The position numbers and the translations under genes are program-made. The notes below the pieces were generated by a model, which was given only the letters and a program-made list of their open reading frames with translations, did no database searches and was not told the DNA's origin. From Ancylobacter sp. Lp-2 (GTDB taxonomy: Bacteria; Pseudomonadota; Alphaproteobacteria; Rhizobiales; Xanthobacteraceae): 64,000 bases of DNA. Location: NCBI RefSeq assembly GCF_020523795.1, contig NZ_JAJALI010000005.1, positions 62,001 through 126,000 on the forward strand, given 5' to 3'. Below are positions 10,343-18,869 of the stretch, in pieces. Numbering within the stretch: position 1 is the first letter of the stretch; each line of letters begins with the position of its first letter.

Positions 10343-11152
10343 TCACTTGGTCGCTCCCATGGTCAGGCCGCGCACCATGTGGCGGGAGACGATGAGCGCG
10401 AAGATCGTCACCGGCAGCACGATGACGGTGCCGGTGGCCATGATCTTGCCCCAGGGCAGCTCGTAGCCGGACATGAAGGAGGTGGCGACCACCGGGGCGG
10501 TCTGCACGTTGCGGCGGGTCAGCACCAGCGCGTAGAGCAGCTCGTTCCACGAGAAGATGAAGGAGAAGATCGCGGAGACCGCGATGCCCGGCGCGCCGAG
10601 CGGCAGGTAGATCTTGCGGAAGATGGTGAACTGGTCGGCGCCGTCGAGGCGGGCCGCCTGCTCCAGATCCGGCGGGATCGACTTGAACTGGTCGGTGACG
10701 ATCCACACCACGATCGGGATGTTGAAGGTCAGGTAGATCAGGATCAGCACCAGATGGGTGTCGAGCAAATTGGCGTACATGGCGAGCAGGTAGACCGGCA
10801 GCGCCAGCACGATCGGGCTCGTCATGCGGTTGGAGATGAACCAGAACCACAGGTCCGACTTGCCGCGGAAGTCGTAGCGGGCGAGCGCGAAGGCCGCCGG
10901 CGTGCCGAGCACCACCGACAAAAGCGTGCTCAGCGTCGCCACGATCAGCGAGTTGACGATGGCGCCGGAGACCTTGGTGTCGGCGAAGATGTCGACATAG
11001 TTCTGCAGCGTCGGGGTGAAGAACCACACCGGCGGCGAGGCGAGGATGTCGGACTGCGTCTTGAAGCTCGCCATCACCATCCACACGAACGGGAACAGCG
11101 TGAAGACGACGATGGCGGTGAGCCCGATGGCGTGAAGGATCTTGCCGCGCAT
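10343..11152 (-). CDS. Sugar ABC transporter permease, MalG type
   Basis: Inner-membrane subunit of the CUT1 importer, 269 residues with six predicted membrane helices beginning at about residue 7. The EAA loop that docks onto the ATPase is present as EQAARLDGADQFTIFRKIYLP. The ATG overlaps the stop of the partner permease (TGATG), so the two are translationally coupled and presumably made in equal amount. No signal peptide beyond the first helix. Substrate inferred from the operon as a pentitol. Confidence 0.93.
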   Translation of the reverse strand: MRGKILHAIGLTAIVVFTLFPFVWMVMASFKTQSDILASPPVWFFTPTLQNYVDIFADTKVSGAIVNSLIVATLSTLLSVVLGTPAAFALARYDFRGKSDLWFWFISNRMTSPIVLALPVYLLAMYANLLDTHLVLILIYLTFNIPIVVWIVTDQFKSIPPDLEQAARLDGADQFTIFRKIYLPLGAPGIAVSAIFSFIFSWNELLYALVLTRRNVQTAPVVATSFMSGYELPWGKIMATGTVIVLPVTIFALIVSRHMVRGLTMGATK

Positions 11153-12066
11153 CACTGGACCTCCCGGTAGAGCAGGCGGATGTACAGCCGGCTGATGACG
11201 ATGGTGATGATCAGCAACAGGATGGCCTGCGCCGAGGCGGTGCCGAGATCGAAGATGCGGAAGCCGACGCGCTGGATGTAGATCGAGATCAGGTCCGTGG
11301 CCGAGCCCGGCCCGCCGCGCGTCATCACGAACACCATGTCGAACAGCTTCAGCACGTCGGCCGAGCGCAGGATCATCACCGCGGTGAGGCCGGGCAGCAG
11401 GTAGGGCAGCTGCACATGGCGCAGCAAAGCGAGCTTGGACGAGGTCTCCAGCCGCGCCGCCTCCTCGATCTCGCCGGGCACCATGGACAGGCCGGCGAGG
11501 AAGATCAGCGCGCAGAACGGCGTCCACTGCCAGACGTCCATGATGACGATGGCGGCGAAGGCGCCGCCCGGCGTCGACAGCCAGTCGACCGGCCCGAAAC
11601 CGGCGAAGGAGAGGAACTGGTTGGCGACGCCGAAATCGCGGTTGAAGATCAGCCGGCCGATCAGGCCGACCACCGCATAGGTGGTGGCGAGCGGCACCAC
11701 CAGCGTCACCCGGGCGAGCGATTTCAGAAGGCCCATGCCCGGCTTGTGCAGCAGGAGCGCGATGATCAGGCCGAGCACCACCTGGATCGGCAACACGGTG
11801 ACGTAGAACTTGGCGGTGAGCAGCAGCGACGACCAGAAGGTGCTGTCGGTCAGCACCGAGACATAGTTCTCGAAGCCGACGAAGGGAAAGCCCTCGCGCG
11901 GCCGGGTGATGTTGTAGCGCCGGAACGAGGTAACCAGCGCGAAGATCGTCGGGTAGATGCCGATCAGGAACAGGGTGAGCACGGCTGGCGCCAGGAACCA
12001 CAACGGCGTCCAGCGGCCGTAACCGCGATTGGGCTTGGTGGGCGCTGCCCGCATGGCTTCACTCAT
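11152..12066 (-). CDS. Sugar ABC transporter permease, MalF type
   Basis: Second inner-membrane subunit of the CUT1 importer, 304 residues. After a short positively charged N-terminus there are six hydrophobic helices; the EAA loop reads EEAARLETSSKLALLRHVQLP. The ATG at 12066 has AGGACGATGCG upstream. It forms a heterodimer with the overlapping downstream permease and works with the binding protein at 12823-14184 and the MalK-type ATPase at 7288-8385. The longer open frame upstream lies in the isomerase gene and is not coding. Confidence 0.92.
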   Translation of the reverse strand: MSEAMRAAPTKPNRGYGRWTPLWFLAPAVLTLFLIGIYPTIFALVTSFRRYNITRPREGFPFVGFENYVSVLTDSTFWSSLLLTAKFYVTVLPIQVVLGLIIALLLHKPGMGLLKSLARVTLVVPLATTYAVVGLIGRLIFNRDFGVANQFLSFAGFGPVDWLSTPGGAFAAIVIMDVWQWTPFCALIFLAGLSMVPGEIEEAARLETSSKLALLRHVQLPYLLPGLTAVMILRSADVLKLFDMVFVMTRGGPGSATDLISIYIQRVGFRIFDLGTASAQAILLLIITIVISRLYIRLLYREVQ

Positions 12067-12136
12067 CGCATCGTCCTGGTGGCATCGTCCCGATGGCAGG
12101 GACCGGGGGAAAGGCGCCGCGCTGAGGCGGCACGGA

Positions 12137-12691
12137 TCACTCCAGATTCGTATGGTTGGCGCGCATCTGCGCCGGCGACACGCCCAGCCGCTCGCGCAGG
12201 CTGAGGACGAGGATCTCGAACAGGATGTAGAGCGCGCCCTCGTAAAGCGAACCCATCGGCAGCACCGAATTGGCGGCGGTGCCCTGGTCGCTCGCCATGG
12301 TCTGGGCGGGCACGGTAAGCACAAGGTCGGCCCGCTGCGCGGCGGCGCCCGCCGGCTCGGCGGTGACCACCAGCACCCGGGCGCCGGCAGCCTTCGCCAC
12401 ACCGATCAGCGCGGAGACGGTGGAGAAATCGCCCGGACCGGCGGAGACCACGAGCAGGTCGCCCGTGCCGACCGGCGGCGTCGTCATGTCGCCGACCACC
12501 GCGACCTTCAGGCCGAGATGGAACAGCCGCATGGCCAGCCCCTTGATCTGCAGCCCCTCGCGGCCGACGCCATAGAGCGCGATGCGCCCGGCGGCGGCGA
12601 TGGCGGCGATGGCGGCGTCGAACTCCTCGCTACGCACCGCATCGAGGCAGCCGCGCAATTCGTCCAGCGCCCGGCCATGGAGAGTGGTCAT
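12137..12691 (-). CDS. SIS-domain sugar-phosphate isomerase, 6-phospho-3-hexuloisomerase-like
   Basis: A 184-residue single-domain SIS (sugar isomerase) protein resembling HxlB/PHI enzymes, which isomerise 3-hexulose 6-phosphate and fructose 6-phosphate. Visible features are the phosphate-binding strand-loop ALYGVGREG, the GTGDLLVVSAGPGD loop and the helix around TASDQGTAANSVLPMGS. It is placed between the binding protein and the permeases, so it probably acts on a phosphorylated intermediate of the imported sugar. Start is ATG 12691; a GTG six codons upstream is an alternative with no better ribosome-binding site. No 3-hexulose-6-phosphate synthase is in the window, so the hexulose reaction itself is not supported. 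Confidence 0.8.
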   Translation of the reverse strand: MTTLHGRALDELRGCLDAVRSEEFDAAIAAIAAAGRIALYGVGREGLQIKGLAMRLFHLGLKVAVVGDMTTPPVGTGDLLVVSAGPGDFSTVSALIGVAKAAGARVLVVTAEPAGAAAQRADLVLTVPAQTMASDQGTAANSVLPMGSLYEGALYILFEILVLSLRERLGVSPAQMRANHTNLE

Positions 12692-12822
12692 GTCGTCGGA
12701 TCCCGGCACGGTTTCAGAAAGAAGGGGGCGGACGCCGCTTCGCGGGAGAGGGCGTCCGCCCAGCGAGGTCGACGATGCACGGGGGGAGAACCGCGGGCAT
12801 CGCCGGCTTCAGGTCGCGACGG

Positions 12823-14184
12823 TCACTGGAGAAGCTTCTTCTTCCCGTCGTAATAGCCTTCCTTGCCGAGGATCTGTTCCATGCGGGTGCCGATCTCCTT
12901 GGCGCCGCCCTCGACGGTGACTTCGCCCAGCATCATCTTGGAACCCCACTCGGCGACGATCTCGGAGATCGCCGGCCAGGCCGGGAAGCGCGGACGATAC
13001 TCGGGCACGCCGGCCTGCCAGGAGGCGACCAGCGGCTCGACGAACTTGTACTTCGCCTTCACGTCCGGGTCGTTATAGACCGCCGTGCGACCCGACACGC
13101 CGCCGGCATCGACATAGGCCTTGGCGATGGCCTCCGAGGTGGCCCACTGGATGAACAGCCAGGTCGCCTTCTGCTGCTCGGGCGAGGCCTGCGAGGCGAC
13201 GGCGAGCGAGAAGCCGCCCAGCGCCGGCAGGCGGCCGGCCGGGCCGGCGGGCTCGGGAGCCACGGCGAGGCAGTCGCCGAGCTTGGAGGTCGCCGGATCG
13301 GCGAGGGTCGAGTAGAAGGCCGACCACTCGGTGATCATCGCCACCTGGCCCTGCGCCAGCGCGTTCACCGCCTCGGCGTGATCGAAGGACACGTCGCCGG
13401 GCGGCATGTACTTCATCAGGTCCTGGCGGAAGGCGAGGCCGGTCTGGCTTTCCTTGCTGTTGAGGTTGGACTTGAAGTCCTTGTTCAGCAGCGAGCCGCC
13501 GAACGGCCACAGGAAGCGCATGAAGCTGTCGGCCGACTGCGTCTCGCCGCGGCGCGACTGCAGGGCATAGGCGTACTGGTTCTTGGAAGCGTCGGTCAGC
13601 TTCGGACCATAGACGTCCTTCAGCTCGGCCCAGGTCGCCGGCGGCTTGTCGAAGCCGGCCTCCTTCAGCTTGCAGGAATTGTAGAACAGCAGGCCGGAAT
13701 AATTGTCGAAGGGCAGGCCGTAGGTCACGCCGCCCCAGGAGCCGAACGCGTCCAGCAGCAGCGGGAAGAAGCCCTTGAGGTTGAGGTCGGGATCGGTGAT
13801 CGCCTTGTCCTTGGCGAGATCGTCGACCGGAACCAGCCAGCCGTTCTCGGCGAATTCGCCGATCCAGACGAGATCGACCAGCGCCATGGTGAGGTCGCCG
13901 CGCGAGGTGAAGTTCAGCACTTCCTTCTCACGGGCGTTCTCGTAGGGGACGATCTCGTAATTGACCTTGATGCCGGTCTTCTTCTCGAATTCGGGCAGCA
14001 GCTTGATGATGGCCCGGTAGCCGGGGCGGTCGAGGAAGATACCGTTGATCTCGGTACCCTTCAGCGGCTTGGCGGCGTCTTCGAGCCAGTCGGCCATGGC
14101 GGCGACCGGGATCGCGGCGGTCATGGCAGCGGTCGCGGCCCCGAGGGCGACGACGCTGGCGCAGATTCTCAATGCACGCTTCAT
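12823..14184 (-). CDS. Sugar ABC transporter substrate-binding protein
   Basis: Periplasmic solute receptor of the CUT1 importer, 453 residues. It starts with a Sec signal (MKRALR, then a hydrophobic stretch to about residue 31 ending AAMA-DW). The body is a family 1 extracellular binding protein: opening strand near [13 protein letters not shown] and the conserved hinge near [21 protein letters not shown] precedes the ATG by seven bases. It is the first gene of the pentitol operon, and its long leader carries two copies of a palindrome and a candidate operator. Ligand by context: ribitol, xylitol or another pentitol. Confidence 0.93.
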   Translation of the reverse strand: MKRALRICASVVALGAATAAMTAAIPVAAMADWLEDAAKPLKGTEINGIFLDRPGYRAIIKLLPEFEKKTGIKVNYEIVPYENAREKEVLNFTSRGDLTMALVDLVWIGEFAENGWLVPVDDLAKDKAITDPDLNLKGFFPLLLDAFGSWGGVTYGLPFDNYSGLLFYNSCKLKEAGFDKPPATWAELKDVYGPKLTDASKNQYAYALQSRRGETQSADSFMRFLWPFGGSLLNKDFKSNLNSKESQTGLAFRQDLMKYMPPGDVSFDHAEAVNALAQGQVAMITEWSAFYSTLADPATSKLGDCLAVAPEPAGPAGRLPALGGFSLAVASQASPEQQKATWLFIQWATSEAIAKAYVDAGGVSGRTAVYNDPDVKAKYKFVEPLVASWQAGVPEYRPRFPAWPAISEIVAEWGSKMMLGEVTVEGGAKEIGTRMEQILGKEGYYDGKKKLLQ

Positions 14185-14205
14185 TGTTTTCCTCCTGAGA
14201 TGGCG

Positions 14206-14292
14206 CAGCGCCGGGTGCTGGGCGAGGCCGACATGCGGACGGCTCGGGCCGTCTCTCCTTAGTGGCGGACAGTGGTGCAGCGCCGGGCGCTG
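14206..14292. repeat. Two copies of a 15-bp palindrome in the leader of the sugar-binding protein gene
   Basis: CAGCGCCGGGYGCTG occurs at 14206-14220 and 14278-14292, 72 bases apart. The distal copy is a perfect palindrome (CAGCGCC-G-GGCGCTG); the copy nearest the gene has one change. In the mRNA both would fold as short GC hairpins, one close to the ribosome-binding site at about 14192. They may stabilise the 5' end or bind a protein; no function can be assigned. Confidence 0.55.
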
Positions 14293-14393
14293 TCCTCCCC
14301 ATCCGCATCCCGCGCGACGCACCCCATCCCGCTGCCACCGCTTCGAAAAGCCCGGCCGTCAATGTCGGGTGCGCCCGTCTTGCGACGATGAAA

Positions 14394-14422
14394 CCGATAC
14401 ATTTGTAATCTCAAATATGCAA
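14394..14422 (-). promoter_or_regulatory. Candidate promoter and operator of the pentitol operon
   Basis: On the minus strand TTGCAT (14422-14417) is followed after exactly 17 bases by TATCGG (14399-14394), a sigma-70-like pair. The spacer holds an inverted repeat ATTTG-N6-CAAAT (14401-14416), so a bound repressor would lie between the two promoter elements. The SorC-type regulator of the operon is the natural candidate ligand. The -10 match is weak; this is a prediction from sequence only. Confidence 0.45.
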
Positions 14423-14479
14423 TAGCATCGCGACGGGATATGATCCACCTGTACCGTTGTGAGCGGGGAGACGCGTAGG

Positions 14480-15283
14480 ATGGCACCGGAACACCGCGGC
14501 GAGGCCGATCCGCTCCAGGCACGGCTGGCCGCCGCCGAGAAGCTGGCGCGGCGGGCGGGCACCAAGGCGCGCGCCTTTTTCCTCGATCGCGACACGCTGC
14601 ATCCGATCTCGAAATCCGACTCGCAGGATCTCGTCAGCGAGGCGGACCGCGGCATCGAGGCGTGGCTGCGCCGGCAGATCGCCCGGCAATTCCCGCTGGA
14701 CGGCATTGTCGGCGAGGAAGAAGCCACCACCGAGGGAAGCTCGGGCTTCGTCTGGGTGATCGATCCCATCGACGGCACCATGCCCTTCCTGGTCGGCCAG
14801 CCGAACTGGACGGTCTCCATCGGTCTCGCGCGCGACGGCGAGCCGGTGGCCGGCGCCATCCACGCGCCGATGCTGCGCGAGACCTACACGGCGGCGGCGG
14901 GAGGCGGTGCCCGGCTCAACGGGCATCCACTGGCCATGAACCTGGACTGGAACGTCGCCTCCACCACCATCGGCTTCGGTGCCACCCAGAAGGCGTCGCC
15001 GCAGGAGGCCGGCGCCTTCGTGGAGGCGCTGTATCGCGAGGGCGGCGTGCTGTTCCGGGTCGGCTCGGGGGCACTCATGCTCGCCTATGTCGCGGCCAAC
15101 CGGCTGGCCGGCTATTACGATCCGACGCTGCATTGCTGGGACTGCTGGGCCGGCATCGTGCTGATCCGCGAAGCCGGCGGCGTGGCGACGTTCGACGGCG
15201 ATTTCGGCAATCCCGGCCCGATCTGGGCCGGCAATCGCCAGGTGCACGACACGCTGCGCCGCCTGAGCGGCGCAGCGGCCTGA
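14480..15283 (+). CDS. Inositol-monophosphatase-family phosphatase (HisN-like)
   Basis: Mg2+-dependent sugar-phosphate phosphatase, 267 residues. Metal-site motifs are complete: GEEEA (about 78-82), DPIDGT (95-100) and, near the C-terminus, the WDCWAG motif. The sequence after DPIDGT (MPFLVGQPNW) resembles histidinol-phosphatase and inositol-1-phosphatase relatives, so HisN activity is possible but cannot be told from other phosphomonoesters. It is transcribed divergently from the pentitol operon, sharing a 295-base intergenic region, which suggests common regulation. ATG 14480 is preferred; a GTG seven codons upstream is the alternative. Confidence 0.87.
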   Translation: MAPEHRGEADPLQARLAAAEKLARRAGTKARAFFLDRDTLHPISKSDSQDLVSEADRGIEAWLRRQIARQFPLDGIVGEEEATTEGSSGFVWVIDPIDGTMPFLVGQPNWTVSIGLARDGEPVAGAIHAPMLRETYTAAAGGGARLNGHPLAMNLDWNVASTTIGFGATQKASPQEAGAFVEALYREGGVLFRVGSGALMLAYVAANRLAGYYDPTLHCWDCWAGIVLIREAGGVATFDGDFGNPGPIWAGNRQVHDTLRRLSGAAA

Positions 15284-15301
15284 GCGGCGCAGCGGCCTGA
15301 G
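15261..15301. repeat. 17-bp tandem duplication across a stop codon
   Basis: GCCTGAGCGGCGCAGCG occurs twice back to back (15261-15277, 15278-15294) and a third partial copy follows. The phosphatase stop codon (15281-15283) falls in the second copy, so a duplication or loss would change the C-terminal residues or the spacing to the convergent gene. Probably slippage. Confidence 0.7.
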
Positions 15302-15309
15302 GCGTCGCC

Positions 15310-16497
15310 TCACGACAGGGCAAGCCGACGCCTGTGCCGCAGGCCGAGCGCGATGACGAGACCCGCCATCGCCGCCACGGCGCCGACGAGGAACACGCTG
15401 CCATAGCCGGCGCGGTCGGCCATCAGCCCGGCCAGCGGCCCGGTGAGGCCGTAGGCGAGATCCTGGAAGGCGGAGAAGCCGCCAAGCGCGGTGCCGCGCA
15501 GATGCGGCTCGACCAGCCGCACCACTTCCCGTCCCATGGCGGGGAAGATCATCGAACAGCCGAGCCCGGTCAGGAAGGCGCCGAGAAGCGCCAGCATCGG
15601 CGTCGGCGCGCTCCAGATCAGCACCTGGCCGACGACCTCGACGGCGAGCGAGCCGGTCGCCACCGGCAACCCGCCGATGCGGTCCGGCAAATGGCCGAAC
15701 AGCACGCGGACCAGCACGAAGCCGCCGCCGAAGGCGGTGAGGCCGAGGCCGGCATGGCTCCAGCCGCGATCGAGGAAGTACAGGGTGAAGAAGGCGCCGA
15801 TGGCCGCGAAGCCGATGCCCTGCAGGCAGATGATCGAGCCATGCGCCCAGATCCGACCGATCACGCTCCAGAAGGACGGGCGCTCGGCGCCGGGATGCGC
15901 GGCGACGCCGGGAAGGCGCCAGATCGCCAGCAGGCCGAGGCATGGCAGCAGCGCGCTCACCGCCATGGCGCCGGCGAAGCCGACGCGGTCGAGCAGCAGG
16001 AGGCCGAGCGGCCCGCCGACGGCGAGCGCGCCATAGATGGCGGCGCCGACCAGCGCCAGCACCTTGCCCGAGCGGGCGGGCCCGACCAGGCCGATGCCCC
16101 AGGCGATGATGCCGACGGCGACCAGGCTCTCGCCCAGCCCGACCAGCAGCCGGCCGGCAAGGAGCACCGGATAGGCCAGCGAGGTAGCCGGCAGCGGCAG
16201 GCCGGCCGCCAGCGAGGTGAGCGCCCCGGCGACGTAGAGGGCGAGCCCCCAGCCCACCGCGCCCTTCGGTCCGCGACGGTCCGACAGGCTGCCGGCATAG
16301 CCACGGCTGACGATGGTGGCGAGAAAGGCGATGCCAACCCCGAGCCCGGCCCAGACATTGCCGAGGCCGAGCGCCCCGGTGACATGAACCGGCACGATGG
16401 GCAGCGAGACGCCGATGCACAGATAGGACAGGAAGAGAATGGCGGTCAGCAGCAGCAGGCGGCCCTGCGCCGGATCGCGCATCGATTGGAAAGCCAT
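15310..16497 (-). CDS. MFS transporter (YhhS/arabinose-efflux-like)
   Basis: Inner-membrane major facilitator, 395 residues with about twelve hydrophobic helices and the loop 2-3 motif GSLSDRRGPK (about residues 69-78). It resembles the YhhS/AraJ efflux group, so drug or metabolite export is more likely than uptake; the substrate is unknown. Its gene is preceded by a leader that contains a canonical intrinsic terminator 35 bases before the ATG (see separate entries), which suggests regulated read-through or insulation from the upstream regulator gene. It is convergent with the phosphatase, 26 bases between the stops. Confidence 0.88.
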   Translation of the reverse strand: MAFQSMRDPAQGRLLLLTAILFLSYLCIGVSLPIVPVHVTGALGLGNVWAGLGVGIAFLATIVSRGYAGSLSDRRGPKGAVGWGLALYVAGALTSLAAGLPLPATSLAYPVLLAGRLLVGLGESLVAVGIIAWGIGLVGPARSGKVLALVGAAIYGALAVGGPLGLLLLDRVGFAGAMAVSALLPCLGLLAIWRLPGVAAHPGAERPSFWSVIGRIWAHGSIICLQGIGFAAIGAFFTLYFLDRGWSHAGLGLTAFGGGFVLVRVLFGHLPDRIGGLPVATGSLAVEVVGQVLIWSAPTPMLALLGAFLTGLGCSMIFPAMGREVVRLVEPHLRGTALGGFSAFQDLAYGLTGPLAGLMADRAGYGSVFLVGAVAAMAGLVIALGLRHRRRLALS

Positions 16498-16532
16498 GGT
16501 GATCTCCAGGCTGTTCCTCGTGTGACGGGCGC

Positions 16533-16573
16533 AAAAAAACGCACTCCGATCGACGAGGATCGTTGAGTGCGTT
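16533..16573 (-). terminator. Intrinsic terminator upstream of the MFS gene
   Basis: Read on the minus strand, AACGCACTC (16573-16565) pairs perfectly with GAGTGCGTT (16546-16538); inside it CGATC pairs with GATCG, and seven or more T follow down to 16533. This is a strong rho-independent terminator. It lies 128 bases past the stop of the response regulator gene and 35 bases before the MFS ATG, so it either ends the regulator transcript or acts as the off-switch of a leader RNA. Confidence 0.88.
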
Positions 16574-16653
16574 GCTTGACGTCAAACGCTTACGGCCAGT
16601 GCGACTGGCGTTCGCTTTTCCCTTAGGCGGCGGGCGGGAGCGTGTCAACACGC
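16574..16653 (-). promoter_or_regulatory. Candidate promoter and structured leader of the MFS gene
   Basis: On the minus strand a perfect TTGACA (16648-16643) is spaced 17 bases from TAAGGG (16625-16620). The -35 box is inside a perfect inverted repeat GCGTGT-TG-ACACGC (16640-16653), a likely operator. The predicted transcript (start about 16613) contains the hairpin GCCAGT-CGC-ACTGGC (16609-16595), then GCGUU (16589-16585), which can pair with AACGC (16573-16569), the 5' arm of the terminator. Such competing pairs are the layout of attenuators and riboswitches. The -10 box is poor, and no known riboswitch class was recognised. Confidence 0.45.
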
Positions 16654-16700
16654 CCCCCGCCCCCGGCGCAACCGATCTCGCCAAGACCGCGCCTCACGCC

Positions 16701-17438
16701 TCAGGCCGCGCCGCCGGTCCGGGCGCGGCGGCGCTCCTCGACGGTGACGTCGGCGTTGAACATGTAGCCGACGCCCCGCTCGGTCAGGATCAGCTTCGGC
16801 TCCGAGGCGTCCACCTCGATCTTGCGCCGCAGCCGCAGGATCAGCACGTCGATGCTGCGGTCGAAGATCTCCTCCGCATGCACCCGGCTCGCCGCCAGCA
16901 ATTGCTCGCGCGACAGGATCTGGCGCGGCGAGCGCAGGAAGGCGACGAGCAGGTTGAACTCGGCGGCGGTGAGCTTGATCTCGCGGCCGTCCGCCGCCAC
17001 GAGCTGGCGCCGCTTGACGTTCAGCATCCAGCCCTCGAAGCCGTAGATCTTGCGATCATTGTGCTCGGTCGAGATCGGCTTGATGCGCAGCGCGGCGCGG
17101 ATGCGCGCCAGGAACTCCCGCAATCCGAACGGCTTGGTGACGTAGTCGGAGGCGCCGAGTTCCAGCCCCACCACCTTGTCGGTCTCCTCCAGCCGATCGC
17201 CGCTGATCACGATGATCGGCACGTCCGACGTCGAGGACAGGGCGCGCACGATCTCGAGGCCGTCCTCATGACCGAGATTGAGATCGACGATCACCAGATC
17301 GACCTGATCGGTGGCCAGCACCTGCGTGAGCTGGCGGCTGTCCTTCACTCCCGTCACCCGGAAGGCGTGCTGGGACAGGTAGTCGATCAGAAGACCCCGC
17401 AACCGGGTATCGTCATCGACGACAACGAGATGTTTCAC
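16701..17438 (-). CDS. OmpR/PhoB-family response regulator
   Basis: Two-component response regulator of 245 residues. The receiver domain has the acidic pair at Asp8-Asp10, the phosphoacceptor Asp52 (VIVDLNLG) and Lys102 (TKPFG); the C-terminal winged helix (about 140-235) contains SREQLLAASRVHAEEIFDRSIDVLI, typical of OmpR-type DNA-binding domains. Start is GTG 17438 with GGCAGGATC upstream; an ATG further upstream would add unrelated residues. No histidine kinase gene is adjacent. The kinase at 20877-23423 is of a different type, so partnership is not implied. Confidence 0.93.
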   Translation of the reverse strand: MKHLVVVDDDTRLRGLLIDYLSQHAFRVTGVKDSRQLTQVLATDQVDLVIVDLNLGHEDGLEIVRALSSTSDVPIIVISGDRLEETDKVVGLELGASDYVTKPFGLREFLARIRAALRIKPISTEHNDRKIYGFEGWMLNVKRRQLVAADGREIKLTAAEFNLLVAFLRSPRQILSREQLLAASRVHAEEIFDRSIDVLILRLRRKIEVDASEPKLILTERGVGYMFNADVTVEERRRARTGGAA

Positions 17439-17592
17439 GATCCTGCCTTCGAACAACGCGGCCGGCCGACGACGCGAGCGACGTGGCCACAACCGGAAAG
17501 GATTCGCCCGCTACGCTGCACGGATCGTGTCGTCGCCATGTGTCGACCGACCGCAGAGATTGTATGTTCCTGTAACGTCCCGGCCTTTCCCG

Positions 17593-18108
17593 TCAGCCCG
17601 GCGGGTGTCGCGCACGCACCGCCGGTGCGATGAGCTCCCTCGAGTCGACGCCGATGTCGCGGAGCGTCGCGCGGTCCAGCTCCCTCAGCACCGCGATGGT
17701 TTGCCGGATGTCTAATTCCCGTCTCAGGCGTCGCCATTGCCGGACGATCCCGGCGCCGGCGAGCTCCACCAGCCGCGACAGATGCAGCTCGCGTCGGGGC
17801 GGCATTTCCGCGAAGGAGAGTTCCGACGCGAAGAACCACACGCTCGACTGCCCGAAACTCTCCACGAGATAGTCCCAGGCATAGCGCATCGCCGAGCCGG
17901 TATCGGCCGCATCGGAGCCGCCGCCGGCCAGCGGCCCGAGCTCCATCGCCCGCATGGTGCGCGGACGGTGCCCGGCCCCGCCATCGAACAGCCCCCGGTA
18001 GTAGCGGTGATCGTGACCGGCTCCACGGATGAGGATCAGCCTGGGAGACGGCTGGCCGTTCGCCCTCGTCGTCTGATCGTGCCGGTCCGGCATGAGTTCT
18101 GCTGGCAT
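17593..18108 (-). CDS. DUF1127 (YjiS-like) domain protein, long form
   Basis: A 171-residue protein starting at ATG 18108, where AGGAGGG stands upstream. The N-terminal two thirds are low-complexity and unlike known domains. The C-terminal part, about residues 105-160, carries the DUF1127 helical motif (QTIAVLRELDRATLRDIGVDSREL). DUF1127 proteins of alphaproteobacteria are small arginine-rich factors; some affect RNA turnover and carbon or phosphate metabolism. Most are under 100 residues, so the extended N-terminus is unusual. A second DUF1127 gene lies at 19203. Confidence 0.75.
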   Translation of the reverse strand: MPAELMPDRHDQTTRANGQPSPRLILIRGAGHDHRYYRGLFDGGAGHRPRTMRAMELGPLAGGGSDAADTGSAMRYAWDYLVESFGQSSVWFFASELSFAEMPPRRELHLSRLVELAGAGIVRQWRRLRRELDIRQTIAVLRELDRATLRDIGVDSRELIAPAVRARHPPG

Positions 18109-18242
18109 GGAGCCCTCCTGTTCTGTCGGAGAGTTCTGCGGCCGGGGCATTTTCCGACCATGTCGTTCACGCATCGCTCGATGACAAACAAAGCGGACGG
18201 GTTTCGCGCGCAACCGGCGCGGTTGCGGCGTGCCTCCGCCGC

Positions 18243-18869
18243 TCATGCGGCTCCTCGCGCCACCGGCTCCAGCCGGCTCATCAGCCCCTGCCGGACATAG
18301 GAATCGACCAGCCGCGCCTCGGCGGCGAACGGATGACCGCTCCAGCCCGCATGGTCGAAGCCGGCCAGCACGATCCGCGCCGCGCGGCGGCGGCGCAGCA
18401 GGTGCTCGATGACGATCAGGCCGCTGCTCGGCGTCACATAGGAATCCGGCGCCAGCGGTGCCAGCGCCGTGGCGGCCGCGCGATGCACCTCCTCATCCAC
18501 CGTGAGATGCCGCTTGCCGGTGGCACGGCAGAACGCGACGAACGCCGCGGTGTAGTCGTCGCAGAGATCGGCGAGCTCGGGATGGTCGGCGACGATGCGG
18601 GGCCTTGCGGCGGCAAACAGCCGTGGCGGGCGCACGCTCCAGATTTCCCGCGCCGCCACCACCGCTGGGTGACGGCGCCACGCGGTGGCGGCGCTCATCT
18701 GCCGCGCCGGGCGGCCGGTGTTGCACACCGCCACGACGTCGGTGCGGCCGGGCGCGCTCGCGAAATTGCGGCAGTCGTTGAAGCGGACCACCAGATCGAA
18801 ATCGTCGAGACGGGAGAGGGCCAATGGGTCGACCGACCCGTTGCCAACAAGGAGGATGCCTCCGCACAT
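18243..18869 (-). CDS. GT29-like (urease-operon-accessory-type) protein
   Basis: A 208-residue protein starting at ATG 18869 (MCGGILLVGNG). The opening strand-loop VGNGSVD, then VVRFNDCRNF and the block TDVVAVCNTGRPARQM, resembles the family often named urease operon accessory protein in rhizobia, which has a sialyltransferase-like (GT29) fold. Nothing visible shows which nucleotide sugar or acceptor is used, and no urease gene is in the window. Long in-frame extensions upstream are not preceded by a convincing ribosome-binding site. Function is therefore open; the family call is moderate. Confidence 0.65.
   Translation of the reverse strand: MCGGILLVGNGSVDPLALSRLDDFDLVVRFNDCRNFASAPGRTDVVAVCNTGRPARQMSAATAWRRHPAVVAAREIWSVRPPRLFAAARPRIVADHPELADLCDDYTAAFVAFCRATGKRHLTVDEEVHRAAATALAPLAPDSYVTPSSGLIVIEHLLRRRRAARIVLAGFDHAGWSGHPFAAEARLVDSYVRQGLMSRLEPVARGAA

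Noticed and set aside
14041-14200. Possible TPP riboswitch, suggested by CTGAGA near the binding-protein gene
   Set aside because: The bases are part of the Shine-Dalgarno complement and no further conserved thi-box elements are present.
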